DNA of 64,000 nt from Phycisphaerales bacterium. GTDB lineage: Bacteria; Planctomycetota; Phycisphaerae; Phycisphaerales; UBA1924. The DNA is taken from the NCBI GenBank assembly GCA_022072615.1, contig JAJVHS010000045.1:62001-126000 (forward strand), written 5' to 3'. Made by a program: the position numbers and the translations under genes. Shown here one piece after another: positions 1 to 8,703 of the stretch. Every line of letters starts with the position of its first letter. Positions within the stretch are counted from its first letter, which is position 1. The notes under the pieces are model-generated. The model worked only from the letters and a program-made list of their open reading frames with translations. It was not told the origin of the DNA and searched no databases.

Positions 1-864
1 GCGGCGATGTGGGCGGTGCTGACGCGCCTGGAGGAGCCCAAGAAGGCCGGCCTCAGCCTGCTCCAGAAGCTCAAGCTGTACAACGGCAAGAGCATCCCGG
101 GGTACACCGAGGACTCGGTCAAGGAGCTCAAGGAGGAGGCGCAGCGCGAGGGCATGAACGGGATCAGCCCGCGCTACATCCAGGACAAGATCTCCAACGC
201 CCTGGTCAGCCGGCAGGCGATCGAGGAGAAGACCATCAACCCCTTCATGGTGCTCAACGAGCTCGAGGGCGGGCTCTCGCACCACTCGCTCATCAACGAC
301 GAGAACACGCGCAAGCGCTACCGCGAGCTGCTGGCCGTCGTGAAGGAGGAGTACGAGGACATCATCAAGGGCGAGGTGCAGCGGGCGATCTCGGCCGACG
401 AGGACGCCATCCGCAGGCTGTGCGCCAACTACATCGAGAACGTCCGGGCGTACACGCAGAAGGAGCGCGTCAAGAACCGCTACACCGGCCGCGACGACGA
501 GCCGGACGAGCGCCTCATGCGGTCGATCGAGGAGAAGATCGACATCCCCGAGAGCCGCAAGGACGACTTCCGCCAGGAGATCATGAACTACATCGGCGCC
601 CTGGCGCTCGACGGCAAGAAGTTCGAGTACAACACCAACGCCCGGCTCTACCGGGCGCTCGAGCTCAAGCTCTTCGAGGACCAGCGCGACACGATCAAGC
701 TCAAGAACCTCGTCTCGAGCGTGGTGGACGACGAGACGCAGGCCAAGATCGACGTCGTGAAGCAGCGGCTCATCAAGCAGTTCGGGTACAACGACGCCTC
801 GGCGACGGACGTCCTGAACTACGTGGCGAGCATCTTCGCCCGCGGCGACAGCAAGCAGCGGTGA
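1..864 (+). CDS. prkA: PrkA-type serine protein kinase, C-terminal part (5' end outside window)
   Basis: The frame is open from base 1, so this is the last ~287 codons of a longer gene. It matches the PrkA C-terminal domain: a '[12 protein letters not shown]' stretch, then '[15 protein letters not shown]', then '[12 protein letters not shown]', in the order seen in E. coli YeaG/PrkA. The AAA+-like ATPase half lies upstream of the window. PrkA proteins are cytoplasmic stress or starvation kinases/ATPases, often in operons with yeaH- and spoVR-like genes, which cannot be checked here. A good intrinsic terminator follows about 60 bp after the stop, so this is probably the last gene of its transcript. 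The family call is firm; kinase activity is not shown by this part. Confidence 0.85.
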   Translation, partial: AAMWAVLTRLEEPKKAGLSLLQKLKLYNGKSIPGYTEDSVKELKEEAQREGMNGISPRYIQDKISNALVSRQAIEEKTINPFMVLNELEGGLSHHSLINDENTRKRYRELLAVVKEEYEDIIKGEVQRAISADEDAIRRLCANYIENVRAYTQKERVKNRYTGRDDEPDERLMRSIEEKIDIPESRKDDFRQEIMNYIGALALDGKKFEYNTNARLYRALELKLFEDQRDTIKLKNLVSSVVDDETQAKIDVVKQRLIKQFGYNDASATDVLNYVASIFARGDSKQR

Positions 865-921
865 CGCCCGCTGGAGGGGCAGCGACTGCTGAGACAGACA
901 CGGCCACACGCACGCAGCAGA

Positions 922-951
922 GAGGCTCCCGCCGGGCGGGGGCCTCTTTTT
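922..951 (+). terminator. Rho-independent terminator after prkA
   Basis: GAGGCTCCCGCC pairs with GGCGGGGGCCTC (one G-T wobble) and is followed by TTTTT. It lies 58 bp after the prkA stop on the same strand. Confidence 0.8.
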
Positions 952-1039
952 CTTGCCACCTTGCGGTGGAACGACTCGAACGGGCGTGGCGACATCCGCG
1001 TCGCCCGGCGGCGCCGCCGTGGCATGATGCGGCAACGAC

Positions 1040-1081
1040 CGTTCTCCGGTACGCTACAGCTCCGGCTTCAATCGGAGAACG
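1040..1081 (+). promoter_or_regulatory. 9-bp inverted repeat enclosing a -10 hexamer
   Basis: CGTTCTCCG (1040-1048) and CGGAGAACG (1073-1081) are perfect inverted arms 24 bp apart. Between them is TACGCT (1050-1055), a good -10 match for this genome. Transcription would then start near 1062 and leave a ~22-nt leader. The left arm is therefore probably outside the RNA, which suggests a DNA operator rather than an RNA hairpin. The right arm contains GGAGAA, which can serve as the ribosome binding site of the gene at 1084. Confidence 0.35.
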
Positions 1082-1083
1082 CC

Positions 1084-3156
1084 ATGCGCCATCTCGCCGT
1101 GTTCCTTGCGGTCGCCATCTGTGCTCTCGCCTCGGGGTCGCGGGCAGCAGAACCGGTGACCACCGCGTCGCTCGTCGCGTCGATGTCGGACCTCGAGGCC
1201 CTGACCCGGCTGCCCGCGCCTGGCACGCGCGTGGTGCAGTTCTCGTCCTACGACCGGCGGTCCAGCATGCCCGGCGGGCCGGGGTGGTTCGGCAATGCCG
1301 ACGGCTTCGGCGGCGAGCCGATCCCCGGGTTCGAATCGGTCGCGAAGGAGCCGGGCCCCGACGGCGTGGGCACGTACGTGATCTGCGACGTGCAGCAGCC
1401 CGGCGCCATCGTGCGCACGTGGACCGCGGCGATCGACGGCACCATCCGCGTTTACCTCGACGGATCGGCGACCCCCGTTTACGACGGACCGGCGTACGAC
1501 TTCCTGATGCACCACGCCACGGCGCTGGGAAAGGCCGCGGGGTTGAGCGAGGACGAGGATGCCCTCAAGAGCCTGGCCGCGTTCGAGCAGCGGTACTCGG
1601 ATTACTTCCCGATTCCCTTTGCCCGGTCCTGCCGGATCGAGTGGATCGGCGATCTGAAACGCGTGCACTTCTACCACGTGCAGCTCAAGCTGTTCCCCGC
1701 GGGCACGCCGGTGACACCGTACTCGCCGGCGGAGCTGATGAACGCCCGCGAGGCGATCACGGCGTCGGCGAAGGCACTGCGCGACCCAGCGCCGGCGCCG
1801 AATACCACGACCCGCGAGGCGAGCGTGACGGTGCCGCCGCACGAGGAACGCCAGTTGCTCGCGCTCGAGGGCCAGGGAGCCGTCCGCGGGCTTGACGTCG
1901 TGGTGAACGGCCACTCGGTGGAGACGGTTCTGCGCGGCGTGCTGCTCAAGGTGTCGTTTGACGGCCACGAGACGCCGCAGATCGTCGCGCCGATCGGCGA
2001 CTTTTTCGGCGCCGCGCCGGGCCGCGTGCCGTTCCAGACGCTCCCCATGGCGGTGGATCCGCGCGGGGTGATGAGTTGCCGCTTTGTCATGCCGCACGAG
2101 CGCTCGGCGGTCTTCACCGCCGTCAACACGACCGACACGGCGGCCGACGTGACGATCCGCGCTGCGACCGGTCCCTACGCCTGGGACGATCGCTCGATGC
2201 ACCTGCGGGCTCGCTGGCGGGTCGATCATGATCTGACGGCTCGGGGCGGCCCAAACGCGGTCGATCTGCCGTTCCTGGCGGCTCGCGGCACGGGGGTGTA
2301 CGTCGGGACCGCGGTATACATCATGAACCCGTGCCCGGTGCCGACCGCGGGGGGAAACTGGTGGGGCGAGGGTGACGAGAAGGTGTTCGTGGACGGCGAG
2401 GACCGGCCGTCGATCTTCGGGACGGGGTCGGAGGACTACTTCAATTACGCGTGGAGCGAGAGCGACATATTCCAGTACCCGTACTTCGCGCAGCCGATCT
2501 GCACCGGTCCGGACACGCGCGGGTACATCACCAACACGCGGTGGCACATCAGCGACGCGATCCCGTTCGAGTCGTCGATCGACTTTGCGATGGAACTGTT
2601 CGCGCACACGCCGACGCCGCACCTGTCGTACGCCCGGATCTCGTACTGGTACGGGCGGCCAGGATCGACCGAATCCGCGCCCGGCGTGAACACCGCGGAC
2701 CTGCGCGTCCCCGCGCTGCCGGCCTGGACGGTCCGGGCGGCGGGCGGGGCGACGAACGCGAGCATCTTCGAGGCGGAGGCCGCACGTGATCCCGAGGTGC
2801 CCAGCGCCGTCGTCGAGCACCCGCAGTACTCGGCGGGCGCGATGGCTCGCTTCACCGGGGGCGAGGGCGTGCTTCGCGTCACGGCGCCGGCGGCGGGCCG
2901 GTACCGCGTCGTGCTGACGTGCGTCTCCGGCGAGGGACCCGTCGGGTTTGACGCCAAGATCGGGGACCACGCGCTGAAGCTTCGCGGCGGCGAGCGATTC
3001 GAGATCAGGCCCGAGCCGTTCACGCGGATCCTCAACCTGTGGACCGAGCCCGTCGAGCTTGCCGCGGGAGAGCAGACGCTGCGGATCGGGAACATCGAGG
3101 ACCCGCAGAACGCCGGCGTGGGCGTCGATTTCGTGTGGTTGCGCCCTGAGAAGTGA
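1084..3156 (+). CDS. Secreted DUF2961 / GH172-family protein
   Basis: 690 aa from the ATG at 1084, preceded by GGAGAA. The first 22 residues are a signal peptide ending 'GSRAAE'. The main body matches DUF2961, now glycoside hydrolase family 172, whose characterised members act on fructofuranosyl or arabinofuranosyl linkages. Visible landmarks are 'SSYDRRS' near residue 55, the substrate-pocket type motif 'FGTGSEDYFNYAWSE' around residue 440, and 'RWHISDAIPF'. The last ~130 residues form a separate beta-rich segment that resembles a carbohydrate-binding or jelly-roll module. The upstream TTG at 961 in the ORF track is rejected because it would bury the signal peptide. The substrate cannot be predicted. 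The gene stands alone behind its own promoter. Confidence 0.85.
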   Translation: MRHLAVFLAVAICALASGSRAAEPVTTASLVASMSDLEALTRLPAPGTRVVQFSSYDRRSSMPGGPGWFGNADGFGGEPIPGFESVAKEPGPDGVGTYVICDVQQPGAIVRTWTAAIDGTIRVYLDGSATPVYDGPAYDFLMHHATALGKAAGLSEDEDALKSLAAFEQRYSDYFPIPFARSCRIEWIGDLKRVHFYHVQLKLFPAGTPVTPYSPAELMNAREAITASAKALRDPAPAPNTTTREASVTVPPHEERQLLALEGQGAVRGLDVVVNGHSVETVLRGVLLKVSFDGHETPQIVAPIGDFFGAAPGRVPFQTLPMAVDPRGVMSCRFVMPHERSAVFTAVNTTDTAADVTIRAATGPYAWDDRSMHLRARWRVDHDLTARGGPNAVDLPFLAARGTGVYVGTAVYIMNPCPVPTAGGNWWGEGDEKVFVDGEDRPSIFGTGSEDYFNYAWSESDIFQYPYFAQPICTGPDTRGYITNTRWHISDAIPFESSIDFAMELFAHTPTPHLSYARISYWYGRPGSTESAPGVNTADLRVPALPAWTVRAAGGATNASIFEAEAARDPEVPSAVVEHPQYSAGAMARFTGGEGVLRVTAPAAGRYRVVLTCVSGEGPVGFDAKIGDHALKLRGGERFEIRPEPFTRILNLWTEPVELAAGEQTLRIGNIEDPQNAGVGVDFVWLRPEK

Positions 3157-3252
3157 GCGATAGCTTACATTCGCGGCCGGAATTGGCGACCGGTTGACCG
3201 GACAAACCGGCAACGCGGGTGGCCGTCGGCGCGAAAAACCCGTTGCACGCGG

Positions 3253-3258
3253 TATGCT
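3253..3258 (+). promoter_or_regulatory. -10 hexamer TATGCT close to the kinase start
   Basis: TATGCT ends 5 nt before an in-frame GTG (3264). The same TANNNT-to-start spacing recurs through the window. It favours GTG 3264 over ATG 3327. Confidence 0.4.
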
Positions 3259-3263
3259 TTGAC

Positions 3264-5924
3264 GTGCCAGGAAACACCCACGACAAGCCGACGTCGTACG
3301 CCGAACCGCGCCACGACCCGCACGCGATGCCCACCATCGCCCCTTCCGCCGAGGCCGGCGGCATCCGGGAAACGCAGTTCGGTCCGTACCGGATCGTCGA
3401 GACGCTGGGCGAGGGCGGGTTCGGCGTGGTGTACCTTGCCGAGCAGAGTTCACCCGTCAAGCGGATGGTGGCCCTGAAGGTGCTCAAGCCGGGGATGGAC
3501 TCGGCGGCGGTCCTTGCCCGGTTTGAGGCCGAACGCCAGGCGCTGGCGCTGATGGACCACCCGGGCATCGCCAAGGTGCTCGACGCGGGGATGACGCCGC
3601 AGGGCCGGCCGTACTTCGCGATGGAGCTGGTTCGCGGGCAGGCGATCACCGAGTACTGCGACCTGCACCGCCTGGGGATCCCGCAGCGGCTCGCGCTGTT
3701 CAACTCGGTGTGCCACGCCGTGCACCACGCGCACCAGAAGGGCGTGATCCACCGCGACCTGAAGCCGTCGAACATCCTCGTCGCCGTGCTCGACGGCGAG
3801 CCGGTGGTGAAGGTCATCGACTTCGGAATCGCCAAGGCTACGGGAGCATCGCTGAACCCGCGCGTGCACACGATGATCGGCCAGTTCATCGGGACGCCGG
3901 AGTACATGAGCCCCGAGCAGGCCGAGTCGGCGGGCGTGGACATCGACACGCGCACCGACGTGTACTCGCTGGGCGTGCTGCTGTATGAACTGACCACCGG
4001 CGAGCTGCCCATCGACGCCGAGCGGCTGCGCAAGGCCTCGTCGCACGAGATCCCCAAGCTCCTCCGCGAGATCGATCCTCCGCGGCCGAGCACGCGCCTG
4101 AGCGGATCGGGGACGGCGATCACGGGAAGCCCCGCGACGGCCATCGACGACAAGGCGCGCAGGCGCGGGACCGACCGGGCGTCCCTGCTCCGCCGGCTGC
4201 GCGGGGACCTCGACTGGATCACGATGAAGGCGATGGAGAAGGACCGCACGAGGCGGTACGAATCCGCCGCGGCCCTGGCGGCCGACATCGAGCGCCACCT
4301 CCGCGACGAGCCGGTGCTCGCCGGCCCGCCCAGCGCGGCGTACCGGGTCTCCAAGTTCGTCCGCCGCCACCGCGGCGGCGTCGCGGCCTCGGTCGTGCTT
4401 GCACTCTCGATCATCACCGGCCTCATCGTCTCGGTCGCGCTGTACCGGCAGGCGAGCGCGGCTCGCGAGGACGCGAAGGCGGAAGCGACCCGCGCCGACG
4501 CGCAGCGCGAGCAGGCGCAGATCGAGGCCGGCAAGGCCCAGGCCGCCGTCGAGTTCATGGCGGGGATGTTCGAATCGATCGATCCCGAGCAGTCGCGCGG
4601 CCGGGAGGTCACGGTCAGACAGGTGCTCGACAAGGCCTCGACGCAGATCAGCACCTCGCAGGACGAGCCGCTGGTCCGGGCCGAGATCCTCGAGATCCTC
4701 GGGGGCGCGTACCACACGCTGGGCGACTACGAACAGGCGATCGACAAGTTGAACGGCGCGCTGCAGTCCCGCCGAGCCGCCGGCCTCACCGACGACGTCC
4801 GGTTCTTCCAGGTGCAGGCGAAGCTCTCGGCGTCGCTCATGTCGGCCGGAAAACTCGACGAGGCGGAGGTGGCGCTGGATTCGGCGATCGCCGGACGGAC
4901 CAAGCACCTGGGCATCGACCACTCCGACACGCTCTTCTCCCGGAGTCTCAAGGCGATGCTCCTGCAGCTCCAGGGCCGGAACGGTCCCGCGGAAGAGACG
5001 CTGCGGGAAGTGATCTCGGCCCAGCAGCGGGTCGTGGGCCCCGGCGCGTCGGCCACGCTCGAATCACGCTCGCAGCTCGCCGACCTGCTCCAGGAGGCGG
5101 GGAAGTTCGAGGAGGCTCGCAAGGAAGCGACCGACATCGTGGACCTCGCGACCAGGAACCTCGGCCCGGACAGCACGTTCACGCTCCAGGCGCAGAGCAT
5201 CCTCGGATCGATCCTGTACGACATGGGCGAGGACGCCGAAGCCGAGCGGGTGCTCCGCGGCGCGATGGCCGCCAAGCGGAAGGTGTTCGGCGAGGACCAC
5301 CCGCAGACGCTGACGACCGGCAACGCACTCCTGCTGCTGCTCACGCGCGAGAAGAAGCTGGACGAAGCGACGGAACTTGGCAAACAGCTCGTCGACACCG
5401 GCGTCAAGGCTCTGGGCCCGGACCACAACAGTACGCACACCTACATGAGCAACTACGCCGCGGCGCTGGTGCAGGCGCGGCGGTTCGACGAGGCCGAGGC
5501 GCTCTACCGGCGCGTGCTCGACAGCCGCATCCAGACGCTCGGGCCGACGTCGCGGGCGACGCTGGGGACCAAGAACAGCCTGGGCAACCTGCTGTGCGAC
5601 ACCGGCCGCGTGGAAGAGGGGTACAAGATCCTGGAAGAGGTTCGTCAGACGCTCGACGCGACGCTGCCCGCGGATCACTGGATCCTGGGCCTCTCCCGGT
5701 CGCACGTGGGCCAGGCGCTGCTGGATCTCAAGCGTTACGACGAAGCCAGGGCGATGCTCACCGACGGTTACGACCGCCTGAGCAAGGCGCTGGGCGCGGA
5801 CCATCCCAACACGCAGATCTGCGCCAAGTCGCTGGCGGACCTCGCGAAGGCGACCGGCGATGCCGAGGCCGAGGCCTCGTGGCGGGCCAAGGCCGCCCCC
5901 CCTGCGACCGACGCCGGGAAGTAG
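3264..5924 (+). CDS. Membrane-anchored Ser/Thr protein kinase with TPR sensor domain
   Basis: 886 aa from GTG 3264; ATG 3327 is the alternative and loses nothing of the kinase. The Hanks-type kinase domain runs from about residue 42 to 350, with glycine loop GEGGFGVVY, lysine in VALKV, catalytic loop [10 protein letters not shown] and DFGIAKA. All key residues are present, so it should be active. A single membrane helix near residues 372-393 and a short charged helix lead into TPR repeats of the kinesin-light-chain style ('LGPDH..T', '[10 protein letters not shown]') from about 480 to the end. The kinase is therefore cytoplasmic and the TPR array extracytoplasmic, or the reverse if the helix is not inserted. 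Planctomycetes carry large families of this architecture. No target is evident; the FHA-phosphatase at 26481 is a possible network partner but is not linked. Confidence 0.92.
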   Translation: MPGNTHDKPTSYAEPRHDPHAMPTIAPSAEAGGIRETQFGPYRIVETLGEGGFGVVYLAEQSSPVKRMVALKVLKPGMDSAAVLARFEAERQALALMDHPGIAKVLDAGMTPQGRPYFAMELVRGQAITEYCDLHRLGIPQRLALFNSVCHAVHHAHQKGVIHRDLKPSNILVAVLDGEPVVKVIDFGIAKATGASLNPRVHTMIGQFIGTPEYMSPEQAESAGVDIDTRTDVYSLGVLLYELTTGELPIDAERLRKASSHEIPKLLREIDPPRPSTRLSGSGTAITGSPATAIDDKARRRGTDRASLLRRLRGDLDWITMKAMEKDRTRRYESAAALAADIERHLRDEPVLAGPPSAAYRVSKFVRRHRGGVAASVVLALSIITGLIVSVALYRQASAAREDAKAEATRADAQREQAQIEAGKAQAAVEFMAGMFESIDPEQSRGREVTVRQVLDKASTQISTSQDEPLVRAEILEILGGAYHTLGDYEQAIDKLNGALQSRRAAGLTDDVRFFQVQAKLSASLMSAGKLDEAEVALDSAIAGRTKHLGIDHSDTLFSRSLKAMLLQLQGRNGPAEETLREVISAQQRVVGPGASATLESRSQLADLLQEAGKFEEARKEATDIVDLATRNLGPDSTFTLQAQSILGSILYDMGEDAEAERVLRGAMAAKRKVFGEDHPQTLTTGNALLLLLTREKKLDEATELGKQLVDTGVKALGPDHNSTHTYMSNYAAALVQARRFDEAEALYRRVLDSRIQTLGPTSRATLGTKNSLGNLLCDTGRVEEGYKILEEVRQTLDATLPADHWILGLSRSHVGQALLDLKRYDEARAMLTDGYDRLSKALGADHPNTQICAKSLADLAKATGDAEAEASWRAKAAPPATDAGK

Positions 5925-5931
5925 CGACGCC

Positions 5932-6429
5932 TCATGTAGAGGCGGGCCTGGGACCCAGCTTCCACGCGACAAGCTGGCACCCCGCCGCAACCGAGCACAG
6001 CGCGACCATCGCCCACTGCTCGGCTCCGCCGATTGTCACGGCCAGCGCGACCATCCTGTAGAGCCAGAAGGCGATCCAGCTGGTGAGTATGGCGTGCCCG
6101 ACGTGACGTACCCGCCCGTACCGTAACGACATGGCGATTCCGACCAGGATCGAGAGCAGCTCGAGGACGACGATGCCCGCCCCCACGAGGCCCCCGGCGG
6201 GCGCTCGCCACGCCGCGATGTCCACGACGGCGTCGTGGTGCTGGAGGATGGTCGGAACATGGCCCAAGGCGGCGAACTGCGCGGCGATCCCGAGCACCGC
6301 GGCCTGCGCAACAGCGACCGTGATCGCGGCGCGGGTGGTGAACCGTCGCAGGGTCTCGCGTTGATCAATCCGGGCCGCCTGGACCCCGATGGGCGCACTG
6401 TCCATGTCCCCTTGCTCGGGGACTTGCAT
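5932..6429 (-). CDS. Hypothetical four-helix membrane protein
   Basis: 165 aa from the ATG at 6429, which has AAGAGG just upstream. The ORF-track start at 6489 depends on a TTG and is less likely. After a polar N-terminus of ~35 residues there are about four hydrophobic segments ('AAITVAVAQAAVLGIAAQF', 'GGLVGAGIVVLELLSILVGI', 'AILTSWIAFWLYRMVALAV', 'WAMVALCSVAAGCQLVAW'). I recognise no family. It converges with the kinase gene, with only 7 bp between stops, and diverges from mqnE. Confidence 0.6.
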   Translation of the reverse strand: MQVPEQGDMDSAPIGVQAARIDQRETLRRFTTRAAITVAVAQAAVLGIAAQFAALGHVPTILQHHDAVVDIAAWRAPAGGLVGAGIVVLELLSILVGIAMSLRYGRVRHVGHAILTSWIAFWLYRMVALAVTIGGAEQWAMVALCSVAAGCQLVAWKLGPRPAST

Positions 6430-6518
6430 GGCCTCTTTCGATATCCACCGCAATCTGGCCTGTTTAACACCGGATTTCGAAGATTTCAACCCGGACTGAA
6501 AACTGGCCGGCGAATCCC

Positions 6519-6524
6519 TACGAT
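6519..6524 (+). promoter_or_regulatory. -10 hexamer TACGAT of mqnE, leaderless spacing
   Basis: TACGAT is followed by 6 nt and then the ATG at 6531. There is no Shine-Dalgarno in the gap. This places the transcription start on or next to the start codon. Confidence 0.55.
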
Positions 6525-6530
6525 CCGGGC

Positions 6531-7958
6531 ATGACCACCGTGCTTCGGGAACCGACGCTCGCCGGGCGCGACCGGCGGCTGGATGCGATCGCCGAGAAGG
6601 TCGATCGCGGGGATCGGCTTTCGCTCGCCGACGGCGAGCTGCTGTACGCGACGCCGGACCTGTACACGGTGCTGGGGCTTGCGGACAAGGTCCGCCGGCG
6701 GCTGCACGGGTATGCCGCGTACTACAACATCAACCGGCACCTCAACTATTCGAACGTGTGCGCGCTGTCGTGCAAGTTCTGCGAGTTCTACCGCAAGCAG
6801 GACCAGGAGGGCGCGTACACGCGCGACATGGCCTACGTGCGTGAGGAGGCTCGAAAGGCGGTCGAGGCGGGCGCGACGGAGATGCACTCGGTCGGCGGTC
6901 TGAACCCGTACCTGCCGTTCTCCTACTACACCGAGCTGGTCGCGACGATCCGCGACGAGGCGCGCCGGCTCGGCAGCGACCTGCACGTCAAGGCCTTCAC
7001 CGCGGTCGAGATCGTGCACCTCGCGAAGATCGCAAAGGTGTACAAGGGCGCCAACGCTCCCGGCGAGGAAGGCCGAGCGGCCCGGCGTGAGGCGATCCGC
7101 TGGGTGCTGACCGAGCTCAAGAACGCGGGCCTGGGGTCGCTCCCCGGCGGCGGGGCCGAGGTGTTCGACGACCGCGTGCACGACGAGGCGTACAAGGGCA
7201 AGATCCGCAGCGACGTGTGGCTCGACGTGCACCGCGTGGCCCACGAACTGGGCCTGAACACCAACGCGACCATGCTGTACGGGCACATCGAGGACCGCCG
7301 CGACCGACTGGTTCACATGCTGATGCTCCGGCGAGCCCAGGACCAGGCGCTCGCGAGGCTGGGGTACACGGGCGTCGCTCCCACGTGGAACGTGTGCGTC
7401 CAGGAGTCGGAAAGCGGGCACCTGGGATACCGCGGCGAAACCTCGGACGCGCCGGTGATCACGCTGACGCGGCCCGGGACGCCGCTCCCCGAGCACCTTG
7501 CCTTCGGCTCGTCCGCCACCGGCCAGCCCGCAGCCGGCGGTGCGTCTGGGTACTACCAGACCATCATCCCGCTGCCGTTCTTCCCCGACGGCAGCGAACT
7601 CGAGCACCTGCCCGGGCCGAGCGGCCTCGAAAACCTGCGCACGCTCGCGGTAGCGAGGCTGATGCTCGACAACTTCCCGCATGTCAAGGCGTTCTGGATC
7701 ATGCAGACGCTGCCGATGGCCCAGCTCATGCTCCAGAACGGCGCGGACGACCTCGACGGCACGGTGGTGTGGTACGACATCACGAAGGTAAACCACGGCG
7801 CCGGGCAAGGGTCGGGGTCGGCCGCGACCAACCAGGAAGTCAACGTCTGGACGCTCCAGAAGGCGATCCGCGAGGCCGGATTCGAGCCCGTCGAGCGGGA
7901 CACCCTCTACCGCCGGGTGAGCCGCGACACTGCGGACGGCCGGCGCTGGAGCGTGTGA
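6531..7958 (+). CDS. mqnE: Aminofutalosine synthase (radical SAM), menaquinone biosynthesis
   Basis: 475 aa radical SAM enzyme. The cluster motif is 'CALSCKFC' (CxxxCxxC) near residue 81, followed by 'EMHSVGGLNPYLPFSYY', 'HVKAFTAVEI' and 'NATMLYGHIE', which together are typical of MqnE rather than MqnC. MqnE joins the enolpyruvyl benzoate from MqnA to SAM to make aminofutalosine, in the cytosolic futalosine route to menaquinone. The protein is roughly 100 residues longer than usual. Two insertions are visible: one after 'KIAKVYKGANAPGEEG', and one of ~60 residues after 'QALARLGYTG', just before 'QTIIPLPFFPDG'. No other mqn gene is in the window. The start follows a TACGAT -10 by 6 nt. Confidence 0.9.
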   Translation: MTTVLREPTLAGRDRRLDAIAEKVDRGDRLSLADGELLYATPDLYTVLGLADKVRRRLHGYAAYYNINRHLNYSNVCALSCKFCEFYRKQDQEGAYTRDMAYVREEARKAVEAGATEMHSVGGLNPYLPFSYYTELVATIRDEARRLGSDLHVKAFTAVEIVHLAKIAKVYKGANAPGEEGRAARREAIRWVLTELKNAGLGSLPGGGAEVFDDRVHDEAYKGKIRSDVWLDVHRVAHELGLNTNATMLYGHIEDRRDRLVHMLMLRRAQDQALARLGYTGVAPTWNVCVQESESGHLGYRGETSDAPVITLTRPGTPLPEHLAFGSSATGQPAAGGASGYYQTIIPLPFFPDGSELEHLPGPSGLENLRTLAVARLMLDNFPHVKAFWIMQTLPMAQLMLQNGADDLDGTVVWYDITKVNHGAGQGSGSAATNQEVNVWTLQKAIREAGFEPVERDTLYRRVSRDTADGRRWSV

Positions 7959-7965
7959 CGGCCTG

Positions 7966-7971
7966 TACACT
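7966..7971 (+). promoter_or_regulatory. -10 hexamer TACACT, leaderless spacing
   Basis: TACACT followed by 6 nt and then GTG 7978. It sits in the 19-bp gap after mqnE, so the next gene has its own promoter. Confidence 0.55.
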
Positions 7972-7977
7972 TGCCGC

Positions 7978-8568
7978 GTGCCCGACACCATCGCGGCCGA
8001 ACCCTTCCGAACGTTGATGCGCCCGGGCCGCGGGCGGGTATACGCCGCACTGGCGTGCGTCTGCGTTGTCGGCGTCGTCACGGCGCTCGCGGAGATCTTC
8101 CGCGGCGCCGACTGGGTGCTGAACCTGCTGATCGAATCGATCGCGGTGGGCGCGGCGCTCATCCTGTGGACGGGCGGGAAACGCCGCGCCGGGCGCCCGC
8201 GGGCGCTGCTCGCGCTCCCCGTCGCGGCCTGGGCCACGGTGCCCGTCTGGCCCGAGCACATCTTCCGCTTCATCGGCGAACCGCTCGCGAACGCGATCCC
8301 GAGCTCATGGACGAGCACGCTCTCGTTCGGCGACTCGATCGGCTTCTTCGCGGCGATCATCGCAGTGGCGATGATCTCAAGCGTCATCATCCCGCTGTAC
8401 TTTCTCGCGACATGGTCCTGGCGCGTGGTGCTCGTCTCCCTCGCCAGCGCGGGGGTGGCCATCGCTGCCGTCCCCGTCCTGCTCTACTTGGACCCGCCGG
8501 ACGCGGTCGCGACCGCCATCGCAGTTCCGGTGATGTACGCCGCGAGCCTCGGGCCGATCGCGTGGTGA
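7978..8568 (+). CDS. Hypothetical membrane protein, ending at an in-frame TGA before a zinc ribbon
   Basis: 196 aa from GTG 7978. Segments such as 'VYAALACVCVVGVVTALAEI', 'DSIGFFAAIIAVAMISSVII' and 'VVLVSLASAGVAIAAVPVLL' indicate about five membrane helices. The frame closes with 'LGPIAW' and TGA at 8566. The same frame then continues without interruption into a planctomycete-type zinc ribbon (8569-8688). Related planctomycete membrane proteins usually carry such a ribbon as their C-terminal tail, so this gene looks truncated by a nonsense change (TGG to TGA is the simplest), unless the stop is read through. Function unknown. Confidence 0.65.
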   Translation: MPDTIAAEPFRTLMRPGRGRVYAALACVCVVGVVTALAEIFRGADWVLNLLIESIAVGAALILWTGGKRRAGRPRALLALPVAAWATVPVWPEHIFRFIGEPLANAIPSSWTSTLSFGDSIGFFAAIIAVAMISSVIIPLYFLATWSWRVVLVSLASAGVAIAAVPVLLYLDPPDAVATAIAVPVMYAASLGPIAW

Positions 8569-8688
8569 GCGCTGCGCACGCCGCGCCGCGAGCCCAACGC
8601 GTGCCCGCAATGCGGCTACGACCTGACGGGGCTTTCGGCCCGTGCGTGCCCGGAATGCGGGGGAGGCTCACCCGCGGGGGTGGCGTAG
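8569..8688 (+). pseudogene. Detached zinc-ribbon tail of the preceding gene
   Basis: In the same frame as 7978-8568, directly after its TGA, the DNA encodes 'ALRTPRREPNACPQCGYDL' and, after a short linker, 'CPECGG', ending in TAG at 8686. CPxCGYDLTG with CPECG is the usual planctomycete zinc-ribbon tail of membrane proteins. No start codon or ribosome site would let it be made alone. Confidence 0.6.
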
Positions 8689-8691
8689 CCG

Positions 8692-8697
8692 TACGCT
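8692..8697 (+). promoter_or_regulatory. -10 hexamer TACGCT, leaderless spacing
   Basis: TACGCT, 6 nt, then GTG 8704. No Shine-Dalgarno between them. Confidence 0.5.
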
Positions 8698-8703
8698 CTG
8701 CCC

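Noticed and set aside
9-1895. 628-aa plus-strand ORF over prkA and the GH172 start
   Set aside because: Composition is Arg/Gly/Ala-dominated and it runs in a different frame through two recognisable genes.
1054-3453. 799-aa minus-strand ORF opposite the GH172 gene
   Set aside because: Very Arg/Pro/Gly-rich, no family features, and it lies opposite a clear gene with signal peptide. It is a GC-rich shadow frame, as are 21822-23519 and 23455-26583.
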